This document shows positions 9,091-17,953 of a stretch of DNA of 64,000 nucleotides, piece after piece. This DNA is from Natrinema sp. HArc-T2 (lineage in GTDB: Archaea; Halobacteriota; Halobacteria; Halobacteriales; Natrialbaceae), in contig NZ_JBGUAZ010000001.1 in NCBI RefSeq assembly GCF_041821085.1, positions 682,001 through 746,000 on the forward strand. Direction: 5' to 3'. The position numbers were made by a program, and so were the translations under genes. The notes under the pieces were generated by a model, which worked only from the letters and a program-made list of their open reading frames with translations, did not search any database and was not told the DNA's origin. Positions within the stretch are counted from its first letter, which is position 1. Every line of letters begins with the position of its first letter.

Positions 9091-10032
9091 ATGCGCCACG
9101 ATCACCTCATCACGAGCAAACAATTCTCGCGGGCGGACATCGAGACCATCCTCGATTACGCGGCCGAGATCGACGACGACCCGTCGGCCGTCGCCGACCG
9201 CCACGCTGGAACGTTGCTCGGACTGCTCTTTTTCGAGCCGAGCACGCGGACGAAGATGAGCTTCGAGACCGCGATGAAACGCCTCGGCGGCGACGTCGTC
9301 GACATGGGCTCGATCGAGTCCTCGAGCGTCAAGAAGGGGGAAACGCTCGCAGACACCGTCCGCGTTATCGAGGGGTACGCCGACGCGCTGGTCTTGCGCC
9401 ATCCCAAGGAGGGCTCGGCCACGATGGCCAGCGAGTTCGTCGACGTCCCACTGGTCAACGCGGGAGACGGGGCGGGCCAGCATCCGACACAGACGATGCT
9501 CGATCTCTACACGATCCGGGAAAACGCCGGTCTGGACGATCTGACGATCGGCATCATGGGCGACCTGAAATACGGTCGGACCGTTCACTCGCTGGCCTAC
9601 GCGCTGACGAACTTCGACGCTCACCAGCACTTCATCAGCCCGGAGAGCCTGCAGTTGCCTCGCGAGGTCGTCTACGACCTCCACCAGCAGGACGCGCCGG
9701 GGATCCGCGAACACGACTCCTTAGAGGAGATCCTGCCCTCGCTGGACGTCCTCTATGTCACACGGATCCAGCGCGAACGGTTCCCCGACGAAAACGAGTA
9801 CCAGAAAGTCGCCGGCGAGTACCAGATCGACGCCGAGACGCTCGAGGCCGCGAGCGACGACCTGACGATCATGCACCCGCTGCCTCGCGTCGACGAGATC
9901 GCCCCCGAGATCGACGAGACCGAGCACGCGGCGTACTTCGAGCAGGCCCACAACGGGGTGCCGGTCCGGATGGCCCTGCTAGATCTGCTCTTAAGCGACG
10001 AGGCGGTACTCGGCGGTGATGACGATGAGTGA
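9091..10032 (+). CDS. pyrB: Aspartate carbamoyltransferase, catalytic subunit
   Basis: A 313-aa ATCase catalytic chain, forming carbamoyl-aspartate in pyrimidine synthesis. The start [14 protein letters not shown] matches the family N-terminus. The carbamoyl-phosphate motif [12 protein letters not shown] (about residue 50) and [30 protein letters not shown] and HPLPRVDEI are all present. An in-frame ATG at 9043 would add 16 residues ([16 protein letters not shown]); I prefer 9091 because the family starts there. It overlaps pyrI by 8 bp, giving coupled translation of the two subunits. Confidence 0.95.
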   Translation: MRHDHLITSKQFSRADIETILDYAAEIDDDPSAVADRHAGTLLGLLFFEPSTRTKMSFETAMKRLGGDVVDMGSIESSSVKKGETLADTVRVIEGYADALVLRHPKEGSATMASEFVDVPLVNAGDGAGQHPTQTMLDLYTIRENAGLDDLTIGIMGDLKYGRTVHSLAYALTNFDAHQHFISPESLQLPREVVYDLHQQDAPGIREHDSLEEILPSLDVLYVTRIQRERFPDENEYQKVAGEYQIDAETLEAASDDLTIMHPLPRVDEIAPEIDETEHAAYFEQAHNGVPVRMALLDLLLSDEAVLGGDDDE

Positions 10033-10513
10033 CGATCACGACCACCACGACGGCAACGACGAGCACGAACTGCGGGTCAGCAAGATCCGCGACGGGACCG
10101 TGATCGACCACGTCCGCGGCGGACAGGCGCTGAACGTCCTTGCAATCCTCGGCATCGACGGCAGCGACGGTGAGGAGGTCTCGGTCGGGATGAACGTCCC
10201 CTCCGACCGGCTCGCGCGCAAGGACATCGTCAAGGTCGAAGGCCGCGAGTTGAGCCAGGACGAAGTCGATGTCCTCTCGCTGATCGCGCCAGACGCGACG
10301 ATCAACATCGTCCGGAACTTCGACGTCGTCGAGAAACACCGCGTCGAACGACCAGACGTCGTCGAAGGCGTGCTCTCCTGTCCCAACGCCGGCTGTATCA
10401 CGACGAGTGGCGAACCCGTCACCTCTCGGTTTACGGTTCTCGAGGACGGCGTCCGCTGTGACTACTGTGGGACGATCGTCCGCGAGGAGATCGCGTCGCT
10501 GATCGACACCTGA
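10025..10513 (+). CDS. pyrI: Aspartate carbamoyltransferase, regulatory subunit
   Basis: A 162-aa regulatory chain of ATCase, which binds nucleotide effectors and holds the catalytic trimers together. The N-terminal allosteric domain begins [16 protein letters not shown]. The C-terminal zinc domain has four cysteines in a CPNAGC ... CDYCG arrangement (about residues 119-148). The His-rich start (DDHDHHDG) is variable. Possible starts are GTG 10016, ATG 10019 and ATG 10025, all overlapping the end of pyrB. I chose the last. Confidence 0.94.
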   Translation: MSDDHDHHDGNDEHELRVSKIRDGTVIDHVRGGQALNVLAILGIDGSDGEEVSVGMNVPSDRLARKDIVKVEGRELSQDEVDVLSLIAPDATINIVRNFDVVEKHRVERPDVVEGVLSCPNAGCITTSGEPVTSRFTVLEDGVRCDYCGTIVREEIASLIDT

Positions 10514-10592
10514 GACTGCCGGCTGTCCCGTGTTTCAGCCGCGACGAGCATCCAGAATACCTAAGTATTTTCCACCCAATCTTCACCTGTAC

Positions 10593-10703
10593 ATGTCACG
10601 CACCATCAAAATCGTGCTCGCCCTGTTCGTTGTCGCCGTTCTCTACAAGGTCACGTTCGGCGGCTCCGAAGACGTCGAAGTCGATTACGAACCGGCTGAA
10701 TAG
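10593..10703 (+). CDS. Small membrane protein, 36 aa
   Basis: A 36-residue protein: MSRTIKIVLALFVVAVLYK is one membrane helix, followed by a short acidic tail (SEDVEVDYEPAE). A likely TATA box (CTAAGTATTTT) lies ~25 bp upstream, fitting a leaderless gene. I recall similar single-helix mini-proteins as common in haloarchaea; their function is unknown. Pro: promoter position, membrane helix plus acidic tail, and clean stop. Con: no partner gene in an operon. Confidence 0.6.
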   Translation: MSRTIKIVLALFVVAVLYKVTFGGSEDVEVDYEPAE

Positions 10704-10824
10704 TATTTCGACGATCCGTCGACGCCGATCGCACTCGGGACGCGATCGGCTGTCACGGGCGCTCGTCCGACAGTAGCGCACTCCATTCCGAACCGCTTAC
10801 GGTGACGGCGGCGTACCCTGAGCT

Positions 10825-11670
10825 ATGTACGGCGTCGTCACCCGTAACGCCGAGGAGGTACGGTGGCCGGAGTTCGAGCGCGGCTTCTACGAAGTCAAAG
10901 ACGTGACCGGTCGGTCTTCCGAACCGATCGCCGACGGAGTCAATATGGTCTCCTGTTTCGGCGATAATGCCGCCGCTGACGCCGATCCGTCGCTACTGCC
11001 CGTCGACGATATGGGTCGACCAGCCGACCGCCAACAGCCCTACTTCGACTGGGCCTACATCTGCCCGTCCCGCGAGGACTACCGGGAGGGCCTGTTCGAA
11101 GTCATCGACGACTGTGTCGCCGAAAACGAAGACGTTCGCCTCGACGATATCGGGTTCCCGCGCGCCGAATACTGTCGCTGTGGCGTCTGTGAGCAGGCGT
11201 TCGAGGAAAGCGAGTTCGACGACCGCATGGAATGGCGAGCCAGCGTCATCACCGAGTTCGTCGAAGAAGCCGTCGACCGGATTCCAGGGACCGTCTACAT
11301 GACTCTTTATCCCGACCCCTACCCCGGTCACCTCTACGAGCGCGCCGGCATCGACCTCGAGGCCATCGAGGAGTACGTCGACGAGTTCGTCGTCCCGCTG
11401 TACGACACGAACTACGGGACGACCTACTGGCTCGAGACGATCGCGAAAGGGTTCGAGAGCGCACTCGAGACGCCGTTTAATATCGAGTTGTACGCGGTCA
11501 ACGTCGACATCGACAACCTGATCCACGCGAGCGAAGTCGCCCAGGAGTACGCCAAGGGCGTCTTCTTCGGCTACGATGCAGGTAACGGTCGTGCGGCCTT
11601 GCGACGGATGCAGGCCGACGAGCGCGAGGGCGTCACCCACGGCGAACCGGGCTCGGAATCGGACTCCTGA
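10825..11670 (+). CDS. Uncharacterised protein with CRCGVC motif, possible TIM-barrel
   Basis: A 281-aa soluble protein of unknown function. Segments such as DWAYICPSREDYREGLF, DDIGFPRAEYC, GTVYMTLYPDPYPGHL and EYAKGVFFGYD resemble the strand-loop pattern of putative glycosidase-like TIM barrels. A cysteine cluster YCRCGVCEQAF (about residues 115-125) may bind metal. No signal peptide. It stands alone and converges on a PRC-barrel gene, with one copy of the dispersed palindromic repeat in between. I do not assign an activity. Confidence 0.7.
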   Translation: MYGVVTRNAEEVRWPEFERGFYEVKDVTGRSSEPIADGVNMVSCFGDNAAADADPSLLPVDDMGRPADRQQPYFDWAYICPSREDYREGLFEVIDDCVAENEDVRLDDIGFPRAEYCRCGVCEQAFEESEFDDRMEWRASVITEFVEEAVDRIPGTVYMTLYPDPYPGHLYERAGIDLEAIEEYVDEFVVPLYDTNYGTTYWLETIAKGFESALETPFNIELYAVNVDIDNLIHASEVAQEYAKGVFFGYDAGNGRAALRRMQADEREGVTHGEPGSESDS

Positions 11671-11781
11671 TACTGGCGACTCCCAGTACGCCGGCGGCCA
11701 ACGCGTACAGTGCCACATCCTGATCCTTGCCGGAATGGGAGGTCGCGAACGCGGAGAAACCGTGACCGAACACGGGTTCTG

Positions 11782-11855
11782 GTAGGACTCCTGTCAGTGG
11801 GTGCCGGCGGGGCCGCGACCGCCCCCGTGGTCGGGCCGGGGCAGCAGACCGTCTG
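11782..11855 (+). repeat. Dispersed palindromic repeat, family A, copy 1 (divergent core)
   Basis: Begins GGACTCCTGTCAGTGGGTGCC and ends GCAGCAGACCGTCTGAG, the two conserved ends of family A (reverse orientation), with a GC-rich interior that has drifted and shortened. It lies between the convergent 3' ends of the 281-aa gene and the PRC-barrel gene. Confidence 0.75.
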
Positions 11856-11919
11856 AGTTCGGGATCGGATCGGACCTAATTGGGTCTGATCGGGACTCGA
11901 GACATCGGGGAAGACGGTG

Positions 11920-12246
11920 CTATCGGATTCGGTCGTCGTCGCGGTCGATCTCACGATCGGTCGTTTCAGTGTCGGTCGCCATCCCGCTGGTCGTATCGCT
12001 GCCGGAAGTGTCCGGACTGAGGTGAATTTCGTCGTCGGTTATCTGGCTGACCGATGCCTCTTGAAGCGGGTACGTGTCTTCACTGGGATCGCCCCAGCCG
12101 AGCCTCGCTTTGATCGTGTCTGTGATACCTGGGTCCGGTTCGACGTGAGCTGTGCCGTGTTCGACGTCGGCGACGATGCCGACCGTTTCACCGGCGGTGT
12201 TGACGACGTCCTTGCCGACATCGTCGTCGGTAAACTGTGAGGACAT
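11920..12246 (-). CDS. PRC-barrel-like small protein
   Basis: A 108-aa protein. The first ~80 residues (DDVGKDVVNTAGETVGIVAD, then PLQEASVSQITDDEIHL) look like one PRC-barrel: two beta segments around a 'leave the barrel unchanged' GETVG turn. The C-terminal ~25 residues are a charged, disordered tail rich in Thr, Asp and Arg. PRC-barrels are protein-interaction modules; in haloarchaea some take part in cell division, but this copy shows no specific link. ATG 12246 is preferred to the upstream MRDTLL start because the domain begins immediately after it. Confidence 0.7.
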   Translation of the reverse strand: MSSQFTDDDVGKDVVNTAGETVGIVADVEHGTAHVEPDPGITDTIKARLGWGDPSEDTYPLQEASVSQITDDEIHLSPDTSGSDTTSGMATDTETTDREIDRDDDRIR

Positions 12247-12329
12247 TGCACTCTGAGAAAGGAGCGTGTCTCGCAAGGCCGTGGTGCTTGCTGGCGCTTG
12301 CGAACGACACCGAACTTGCGCGCCGGCGA

Positions 12330-13094
12330 CTACTCGAAGGCTGGCTCTCGCTCCTCGAGAAACGCGGTAACGCCTTCTTCGTGGGCCTCAGACGTACGGG
12401 CCTGTGCCTGTAGCAGGTTCTCGTAGTCCAGCCCGTCGTCCCACGATCGACCCAGGTTCTCGTGAATGGCCTGTTTCATCAACCCGATGGTCGCAGTCGG
12501 GCCGCGCGCAAGCTGTGCGACGATGTCCGCGACCCGGTCGTCGAGTTCGTCGGCAGGGACCGCCTCGTTGACTAACTCGAGATCAGCCGCTCGGTCGGCG
12601 TCGATGAACTCGCCGGTAAACGCGAGGCGCTTGGTGGCACGCAGTCCGATGATGTGGGGGAGCATGACGGTGCCGCCAGTGTCAGGGAGCAGCCCGAGCC
12701 TGACGAACGCACAGGAAAATCGCGCATCGGCGGCGGCAACCGCGAGGTCCGCGAGCGCGACGATCGACAGTCCCGCGCCGATAGCATCGCCGTTTACCTT
12801 CGCGACGATTGGGACGGGACACGCGAGCATCGCCTCGACGACGCGGCCGAACGTCTCTGTGACCTGTTCGTAGGCCGCCTGTGACGACCCGGGGAACTCG
12901 GCGAGTGCCTCGAGATCGCCACCGGCGCTGAATGCGTCGCCCGCACCGGTGATGACGATCGCGTCGCACTCCGCGGGCGTGGCAGCGTCGATGGCGTCAG
13001 CCAGGTCGGTTGCCGTCTCGGTCGTGATCGCGTTGCGCGTGTCTGGCCGGTCGAACGTCAGTCGCAACACGCCATCATCGTGATGAGTTTTCAT
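12330..13094 (-). CDS. Enoyl-CoA hydratase/isomerase family protein
   Basis: A 254-aa crotonase-fold protein. Typical motifs are FDRPDTRNAIT near the N-terminus, the oxyanion-hole segment AGDAFSAGGDLEAL (about residue 60), NGDAIGAGLSIVALADLAV (about 100), and LGLLPDTGGTVMLPHIIG (about 130). The usual second catalytic Glu is replaced by Asp in LPDTGG, so hydratase activity is not certain; several crotonases with other reactions have this change. ATG 13094 gives the family start MKTHHDDGVLRLTFDRP. It stands alone, not in a fatty-acid operon. Confidence 0.85.
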   Translation of the reverse strand: MKTHHDDGVLRLTFDRPDTRNAITTETATDLADAIDAATPAECDAIVITGAGDAFSAGGDLEALAEFPGSSQAAYEQVTETFGRVVEAMLACPVPIVAKVNGDAIGAGLSIVALADLAVAAADARFSCAFVRLGLLPDTGGTVMLPHIIGLRATKRLAFTGEFIDADRAADLELVNEAVPADELDDRVADIVAQLARGPTATIGLMKQAIHENLGRSWDDGLDYENLLQAQARTSEAHEEGVTAFLEEREPAFE

Positions 13095-13234
13095 GCCACG
13101 ACTGTTGTGCGCCCGGCTATTAAACGCGGGCCTCGACCTCGTGTTCGTCCGGAAGATGGCACTCGGCGGGTCGAACGGTCGAAAAATCACCGAGATGGCC
13201 GTCGAGCAGGACTGTGGCTCAAGATGGTCAGCAG

Positions 13235-13903
13235 TTAGTTCGTTGGGATCGGCGGTGCGGCAGTCTCTTCTTCGGTCACGTTGAGTTCGGACGTGACGAG
13301 TGCGCGATAGGCACGGCGCAGACGCTCGGAGAGGGCCTGATGGGAGATATCAAGCTCCTCGGAGAGCTCCTGCATCGAGACTTCGCGTGGAATCTCGAAG
13401 TAGCCGTGGTCGATCGCTGCGACCAGCGTCTCGTACTGGCGGGCCGTCAGCCCACACTGGGAGTGTGCCTCCGCTTCTAGGTCGAACAGCCGGACGATCG
13501 TCGGGGTAACGTCGGCGTCGTCGAGGCGGTCGTACAGCGTGCTCACGCTCTCGCGGTCAACGACGCGGACACTGAGCAACCACGTGCCGTTCGAGGCCGA
13601 TGCGCTCAGCACCGTCCCGCCCTCCTCGAGGACGAACTCGAAAGGATCGACGGTGTCCGGTTCGAACTCGATGTCGTACAGCCAGCGGTCCTCGTCGCTG
13701 CTGATCTGCGTGTACGTCCCGATCGCGGTCGCCTCCTCGAGCGCATCCTCGACGGCCGACTGGGACGGGCCGGACAGCCAGAGCCCGTGGCCGCTCGAGG
13801 CGATCACCCGCTCCATCTCGCACGTGAGCGACGGAACGGCGTCGAATAGCTCGCCGGTGCCAGTGCCGTCGGCCTGAATCTCGATGTCTGCAATGGAAGT
13901 CAT
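13235..13903 (-). CDS. HTH-10 family (bacterio-opsin activator-like) transcription regulator
   Basis: A 222-aa haloarchaeal regulator. The N-terminal ~150 residues form the Bat-type sensing region (two-half beta/alpha domain). The C-terminus carries the HTH-10 helix-turn-helix, LTARQYETLVAAIDHGYF then VSMQELSEELDISHQALSER (about residues 155-205). Relatives control opsins, redox and metabolic genes. No neighbour points to a target. An AT-rich sequence upstream (13904-13985) is its likely promoter. I start at MTSIADIEIQ. Confidence 0.85.
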   Translation of the reverse strand: MTSIADIEIQADGTGTGELFDAVPSLTCEMERVIASSGHGLWLSGPSQSAVEDALEEATAIGTYTQISSDEDRWLYDIEFEPDTVDPFEFVLEEGGTVLSASASNGTWLLSVRVVDRESVSTLYDRLDDADVTPTIVRLFDLEAEAHSQCGLTARQYETLVAAIDHGYFEIPREVSMQELSEELDISHQALSERLRRAYRALVTSELNVTEEETAAPPIPTN

Positions 13904-14084
13904 CTGTCTCACCCAGGGGTAGAACGACGATGTCTATAATCTCAGTTCCAAACCACTTAGAAACGGTGTGCGCGAATTACGTGTCTGTTGATCAGTTCTC
14001 TCGGTGCTCGACGACACCCAAACGCGGGTGGCAGTCGACCCGCATCGAGTGCGCTGCGAGTGGGCCCGGTCGTCCCGACGCGGC

Positions 14085-14615
14085 TCACACCTCTTTCCCG
14101 TCGGATCGCTCGACTCCCTCGAGCGCCTGAATCGCCACGACGAGGTCGTCGATCGCGTCGTCGCCGTACCCGACGACGGGACCACTGACCGCAGTCGCCT
14201 CCCGGTCACCGACGAGGATAGTCGGGAGCGGCGACTGCGAGAAGCCCTCGACGAGGACGGTGTCGTAGCCGCGACGTGCGAGACGCTCGAGGGTCCGCGA
14301 AAGCGCCTGTATCTCGGGGTCGTCGGACTCGAGGAGGGCAGCGCCGTCGGAATCCGGCGGATCGCGTTTTCCGTGTGTCGTCACCTCGAACGTCGTCGTC
14401 GGCGTGATTCCGACGACGGTCTCGGCACCCGCAGTTCGATGGCGGTGGGTATCGGTTCCCGGCGTGTCGACTTCGATATCGTGATGGATCGACTTGATCG
14501 TCGCGACGCGACCGTCGGCGGCCAGCCGAGGCACCAGCCGCTCGACGAGCGTCGTCTTCCCGGCGTCGCTCGAGCCAACCAGACAGACGGCCCGCAGTCT
14601 CGTCTCCCGTTCCAT
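14085..14615 (-). CDS. mobB: Molybdopterin-guanine dinucleotide biosynthesis protein B
   Basis: A 176-aa P-loop GTPase-like protein. The Walker A motif GSSDAGKTTLVERL is at residues 14-27, followed by ATIKSIHHDIEVDTPGTDTHRHR, typical of MobB, and DTVLVEGFSQSPLPTILVG in the C-terminal half. MobB assists attachment of GMP to molybdopterin in molybdenum enzymes. No other cofactor gene is near. It lies in tandem behind the metallo-hydrolase gene with 86 bp between. Confidence 0.9.
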   Translation of the reverse strand: MERETRLRAVCLVGSSDAGKTTLVERLVPRLAADGRVATIKSIHHDIEVDTPGTDTHRHRTAGAETVVGITPTTTFEVTTHGKRDPPDSDGAALLESDDPEIQALSRTLERLARRGYDTVLVEGFSQSPLPTILVGDREATAVSGPVVGYGDDAIDDLVVAIQALEGVERSDGKEV

Positions 14616-14701
14616 ACGGCCACATCGCAGTCACGGCATAAACCACTATTCAGCGGTGCCCAACACCCCATCGTCCGCCGCCAGTGCCCCCTCCGTCAGC
14701 C

Positions 14702-15367
14702 TCAAAACAGTTCGACGCGGATGCCGTCGGCCTCGAGATCGGCCGCGAACGCCTCGGCGTCGGTCTCGATCGGCTCGAACGTATCGTAGTGCACGGGCAA
14801 CACCAGCCCGGCGTCGACGCTCCGGGCGAAGTCGGCGGCCTCGGCGCGGTTCATCGTGAAGTGACCGCCGATCGGCGGGACGAACACGTCCGCCGCAATC
14901 GACTCGTGATGGGAGAGGAAGTCCGTATCCGACGGGAAGCAAACGGTCGTTCCCTCGAGCGCCAGCCGAAGGCCGATTACCTCGCCGTCGGCGTGGAACG
15001 GCTCGCCGTCGTCGTCGACGTGGGTCCCGTCGGGATCGTTGTAGGCAGGGATCGTCTGCACGTCGATTCCCGCGACGGTCGTCTCGCCCTCGTACGGGAG
15101 GTCGACGACATCGACCGCTAACTCGTCGGTGTCGATCGCCTCGTAGGCCGCAACGGTAGCGTCCGGCCCCGACACGGCTGCGATCGCCGTCGGATCGTAG
15201 TGGTCGAAATCGTCGTGGGTGACGAAAATCACGTCGCCGTCTCCCGGTTCGTCCTCGAGTACCTCGCTCCACGGATCGATATAGATGGTCGTTCCGTCCG
15301 TGGTCTCGAGGCGAACGCTTGCGTGGCCGAGGCGCTCGAACGTGAGTCCTTCGTAGTCGACTTGCAT
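14702..15367 (-). CDS. MBL-fold metal-dependent hydrolase (UlaG/YtkL-like)
   Basis: A 221-aa metallo-beta-lactamase fold protein of the small UPF0173-like type. The start MQVDYEGLTFERLGHASVRL is family-typical. Metal ligands are visible as THDDFDHYDP (an HxDxDH-like site in a THxHxDH position, with the first His replaced by Asp), IGGHFTMN and LPVHYDTFEPI. The altered first motif (TH-D-DFDH) is worth noting. Substrate unknown. An upstream extension to 15559 would run into the tRNA region and is rejected. The promoter lies between 15368 and 15430. Confidence 0.83.
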   Translation of the reverse strand: MQVDYEGLTFERLGHASVRLETTDGTTIYIDPWSEVLEDEPGDGDVIFVTHDDFDHYDPTAIAAVSGPDATVAAYEAIDTDELAVDVVDLPYEGETTVAGIDVQTIPAYNDPDGTHVDDDGEPFHADGEVIGLRLALEGTTVCFPSDTDFLSHHESIAADVFVPPIGGHFTMNRAEAADFARSVDAGLVLPVHYDTFEPIETDAEAFAADLEADGIRVELF

Positions 15368-15438
15368 GGTGACTCGAGGGTATGTGGTGGGTCGTCTTAT
15401 AGGTCGGACGTTCGCTCGAGAAGTCGGACAGGGCAGAC

Positions 15439-15458
15439 GCGGGCCGGGCGCGATTTGA
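15439..15458. repeat. Duplicated tRNA-Lys 3' end (possible att scar)
   Basis: A 20-bp exact copy of GCGGGCCGGGCGCGATTTGA, the 3' acceptor/T-arm end of the tRNA-Lys gene, whose own copy is at 15536-15555. Spacing is 97 bp. Between them, 15484-15505 holds a degenerate copy in the opposite orientation (GTTCAAATCACGCTGGCC). Partial tRNA 3' ends are what integrases leave behind, but no integrase is present here. Confidence 0.65.
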
Positions 15459-15536
15459 CACACACGGTCGGACGTGCTCACTGCGTTCAAATCACGCTGG
15501 CCGCGTTGCTCCTCATGAAAGTGTTCGTCGCAAAAG

Positions 15537-15610
15537 CGGGCCGGGCGCGATTTGAACACGCGACCGTCTGATTAAGAGTCAGACGCTCTGCCGGACTGAG
15601 CTACCGGCCC
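15537..15610 (-). tRNA. tRNA-Lys (anticodon CTT)
   Basis: A 74-nt cloverleaf on the minus strand. The acceptor stem is GGGCCGG/CCGGCCC with discriminator G. The D-arm contains AGCTCAGTCCGGCAGAGC. The anticodon stem TCTGA/TCAGA encloses loop CTCTTAA with anticodon CTT (Lys, AAG codons). The T-arm is GTTCAAATC. No CCA is encoded and there is no intron. It reads away from the TrkA-N/DHH gene. Confidence 0.96.
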
Positions 15611-15769
15611 TGTATCTCCGACTTTCTCTCGGTCGTTCAAATACGTTTCCCTTGGAAGGCGCTGTGACAGCCATCCACGCGCGATTGCTGGCTCGAGCCA
15701 CCGGCTCGAACCATCAGTTTATGCCACGCTTCGGGAACATTAAGTGCGGTGGGTCCGACCACACGGGCA

Positions 15770-17227
15770 ATGAGTACGGGGGTTACGATTTCGTCGATTT
15801 CTGATTACGCTATCTTGGGCTGTGGCAGCGTCGGGTATGCCGTCGCGGAGGAACTCGTCGAACAGGGCAAAGACGTCTCCATCATCGATCGCGACGAGAG
15901 CCGCGTCGAATCGCTCCGCGATCAGGATCTGGATGCTCGAACTGCCGACATCCGCGATGAGGAGATCGCCGACTTGGTCGCCGACCGCGATGTCGTCCTG
16001 ATCCTCGCGTCGGACGTCGAATCGAACAAACAGGCCCTCGAGCACATCCGCGAGGCAGACGACGACCAGTTCGTCGTCGCCCGCGCGAGCGATCCCGTCT
16101 CCGGCGACGAACTCTCCGAGCTCGGAGCCGATATCGTCATCAACCCCTCTTCGGTCATCGCCGAGTCCGCGCTACGAGCGCTCGAGTCCGGCGAACTCGA
16201 GTACAACGCGAGCCAGCTCGCCAGCATCGTCGAGGAGACGTCGACGCGACTGGCGATCGTCACGCAGGACAGTCCGGATCCCGACTCGATCGCCAGCGCG
16301 GCGGCACTGCAGGCGATCGCCGACCATCTGGGGATCGACTCCGACATCATCTATCTGGGCGATGTCGGCCACCAAGAGAACCGCGCGTTCGTCAACCTGC
16401 TGGGGATCGACCTCGTCCAGTGGGACGAGATCGAGGATCATTCGGTCTACGACACCGTCGCCTTAGTCGATCACGGGACCGCAGGCGACATGGAACTGCC
16501 CGTCGACATCGTCATCGATCACCACGAGTCGGAGACCGAGGAGGGCGTCGAACCCGACTTCGTCGACATCCGGCCGAACATGTCCTCGACGTCGACGATC
16601 ATGACGAAGTACATCCAGGAGTTCGATATGAACGTCTCCGAGGAGGTCGCGACGGCATTGCTCTACGGCATCCGCGCGGAGACCCTGGATTTCAAACGCG
16701 ATACGACCCCCGCCGATCTGACCGCCGCGGCCTATCTCTATCCGTTCGCGAACCACGACACCTTAGAGCAGGTCGAATCGCCGTCGATGTCCCCCGAGAC
16801 GCTGGACGTACTCGCGGAAGCGATTACGAATCGCGACGTCCAGGGCAGCCATCTCATCTCCAACGCCGGCATCGTCCGCGACCGCGAGGCACTGACCCAA
16901 GCCGCCAGCCATCTCTTAAATCTCGAGGGTGTGACCACCACGGCGGTCTTCGGCATCGCCGACGAGACGATCTTCCTCGCCGGTCGCTCGAAGGACATCC
17001 GCATCAACATCGGCAAAGTCCTCGAGGATGCCTACGGCGAGATCGGCGAGACCGCCGGCCACTCCACGCAGGCCAGCGCAGAGATTCCGCTGGGTATTTT
17101 CACCGGTATCGAAATTTCGGATGGCACGCGGGATACGTTACTCGAGTTGACCGAAGAGGCGGTCAAACGGACGCTGTTCGACGCGATGGGCGTCGAGGGA
17201 AGTAGCGAAGGCTCGAACGGCAACTAG
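15770..17227 (+). CDS. TrkA-N (Rossmann) / DHH phosphoesterase fusion protein
   Basis: A 485-aa two-domain protein. The N-terminus is a TrkA-N/RCK NAD-binding domain (DYAILGCGSVGYAVAEEL with GxGxxG, residues ~11-28). The rest is a DHH/DHHA1 phosphoesterase: DSPDPDSIASAAAL (~167), LVDHGTAGD (~235), IDHHES (~251) and a C-terminal GRSKDIRIN region like the substrate-binding DHHA1 domain. Such fusions are common in haloarchaea and may degrade small nucleotides or oligoribonucleotides under control of the nucleotide-sensing domain; the substrate here is unknown. I start at ATG 15770, after a GTG at 15749. Confidence 0.88.
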   Translation: MSTGVTISSISDYAILGCGSVGYAVAEELVEQGKDVSIIDRDESRVESLRDQDLDARTADIRDEEIADLVADRDVVLILASDVESNKQALEHIREADDDQFVVARASDPVSGDELSELGADIVINPSSVIAESALRALESGELEYNASQLASIVEETSTRLAIVTQDSPDPDSIASAAALQAIADHLGIDSDIIYLGDVGHQENRAFVNLLGIDLVQWDEIEDHSVYDTVALVDHGTAGDMELPVDIVIDHHESETEEGVEPDFVDIRPNMSSTSTIMTKYIQEFDMNVSEEVATALLYGIRAETLDFKRDTTPADLTAAAYLYPFANHDTLEQVESPSMSPETLDVLAEAITNRDVQGSHLISNAGIVRDREALTQAASHLLNLEGVTTTAVFGIADETIFLAGRSKDIRINIGKVLEDAYGEIGETAGHSTQASAEIPLGIFTGIEISDGTRDTLLELTEEAVKRTLFDAMGVEGSSEGSNGN

Positions 17228-17305
17228 TCGCGTTCCACGCCAGTACTGGTGGGTCGAGCTCACGGGGAGCTGCCAGTTCGGCCCAGTCGGCGACGCGTGG
17301 AAGGC

Positions 17306-17599
17306 CTAAACGAGCAGTTCGTCTTCTTCGTCGTCGGGTTCACGGACGCGCTCGACGACATCGTTGATCAGGATGATGTCGCCGACAGAGCGGACCCAGC
17401 GGTAGGGAACGATGATGCCCTGCCCGCTGCGGGCTTCTTCGGCGAACAGTTCGCTGTTTAAGTTTGCGAGTGCGAGTCCGGAGACGACCTCGCCGTCGAT
17501 GTTCAGTCTGAGATCCTCGACTTCGCCGACGAAGACGCCGTTGTTCGAGTAGACCTCGCGACCGACGAGAGAGGTGATCTCTTGGGGTGTGTCGTCCAT
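17306..17599 (-). CDS. PRC-barrel domain protein (CdpB-like)
   Basis: A 97-aa, single-domain protein. The PRC-barrel is clear: SLVGREVYSNNGVFVGEVED, LNIDGEVVSGLAL, IIVPYRWVRSVGDIILI. The tail is acidic. Stand-alone PRC-barrel proteins of this size in Haloferax (CdpB1, CdpB2) were shown to bridge SepF and FtsZ in division; assigning this one as an orthologue needs a phylogeny. It converges with the TrkA-N/DHH gene, 78 bp apart. Confidence 0.8.
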   Translation of the reverse strand: MDDTPQEITSLVGREVYSNNGVFVGEVEDLRLNIDGEVVSGLALANLNSELFAEEARSGQGIIVPYRWVRSVGDIILINDVVERVREPDDEEDELLV

Positions 17600-17644
17600 G
17601 TCTGAGATCATGTGTGGTGGACTCTTAACTTTTGGTTCGGCGAG

Positions 17645-17820
17645 ACAGTCAGACCGTCAGACAGTCTGGAATCACCGCGTCCCGGCACACACAGGGCGAT
17701 CGCGGGCCCACCGACACCCACTGATACGGTCTGTTGTAACGAGTGACCGGTACAACCGCAGTGCGGGTCGCGGTCCCACCGGAACCCACTGACAGTCGTC
17801 CGTATGACAGGAGTCCGTCT
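17645..17820 (+). repeat. Dispersed palindromic repeat, family A, copy 2 (tandem composite)
   Basis: A full copy occupies 17723-17806 (TGATACGGTCTGTTGTAACG ... CCCACTGACAGTCGTCCGTATG). A degenerate left copy (17645-17725) ends GGGCCCACCGACACCCACTGA and shares the TGA with it, and a further end fragment GACAGGAGTCCGTC follows (17806-17819). It fills much of the 354-bp gap (17600-17953) between two minus-strand genes, downstream of the DRTGG gene. In the rest of that gap I see only the PRC-barrel gene's promoter side and nothing else. Confidence 0.8.
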
Positions 17821-17953
17821 CAGATACCAGTCCATGATCGCCGATCGCACACGAACGACCATCGCCGTAGCAGTGAGCCGTGAACCGCGATCGGTGTACG
17901 CCGCCCTCTGGCCGACAGTGTCTGGGGACAACCGAACCGCGACCGCGACGCGT

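Noticed and set aside
15470-15530. A second complete tRNA next to tRNA-Lys
   Set aside because: Only 3'-end fragments are present; no anticodon arm or acceptor 5' strand can be built.
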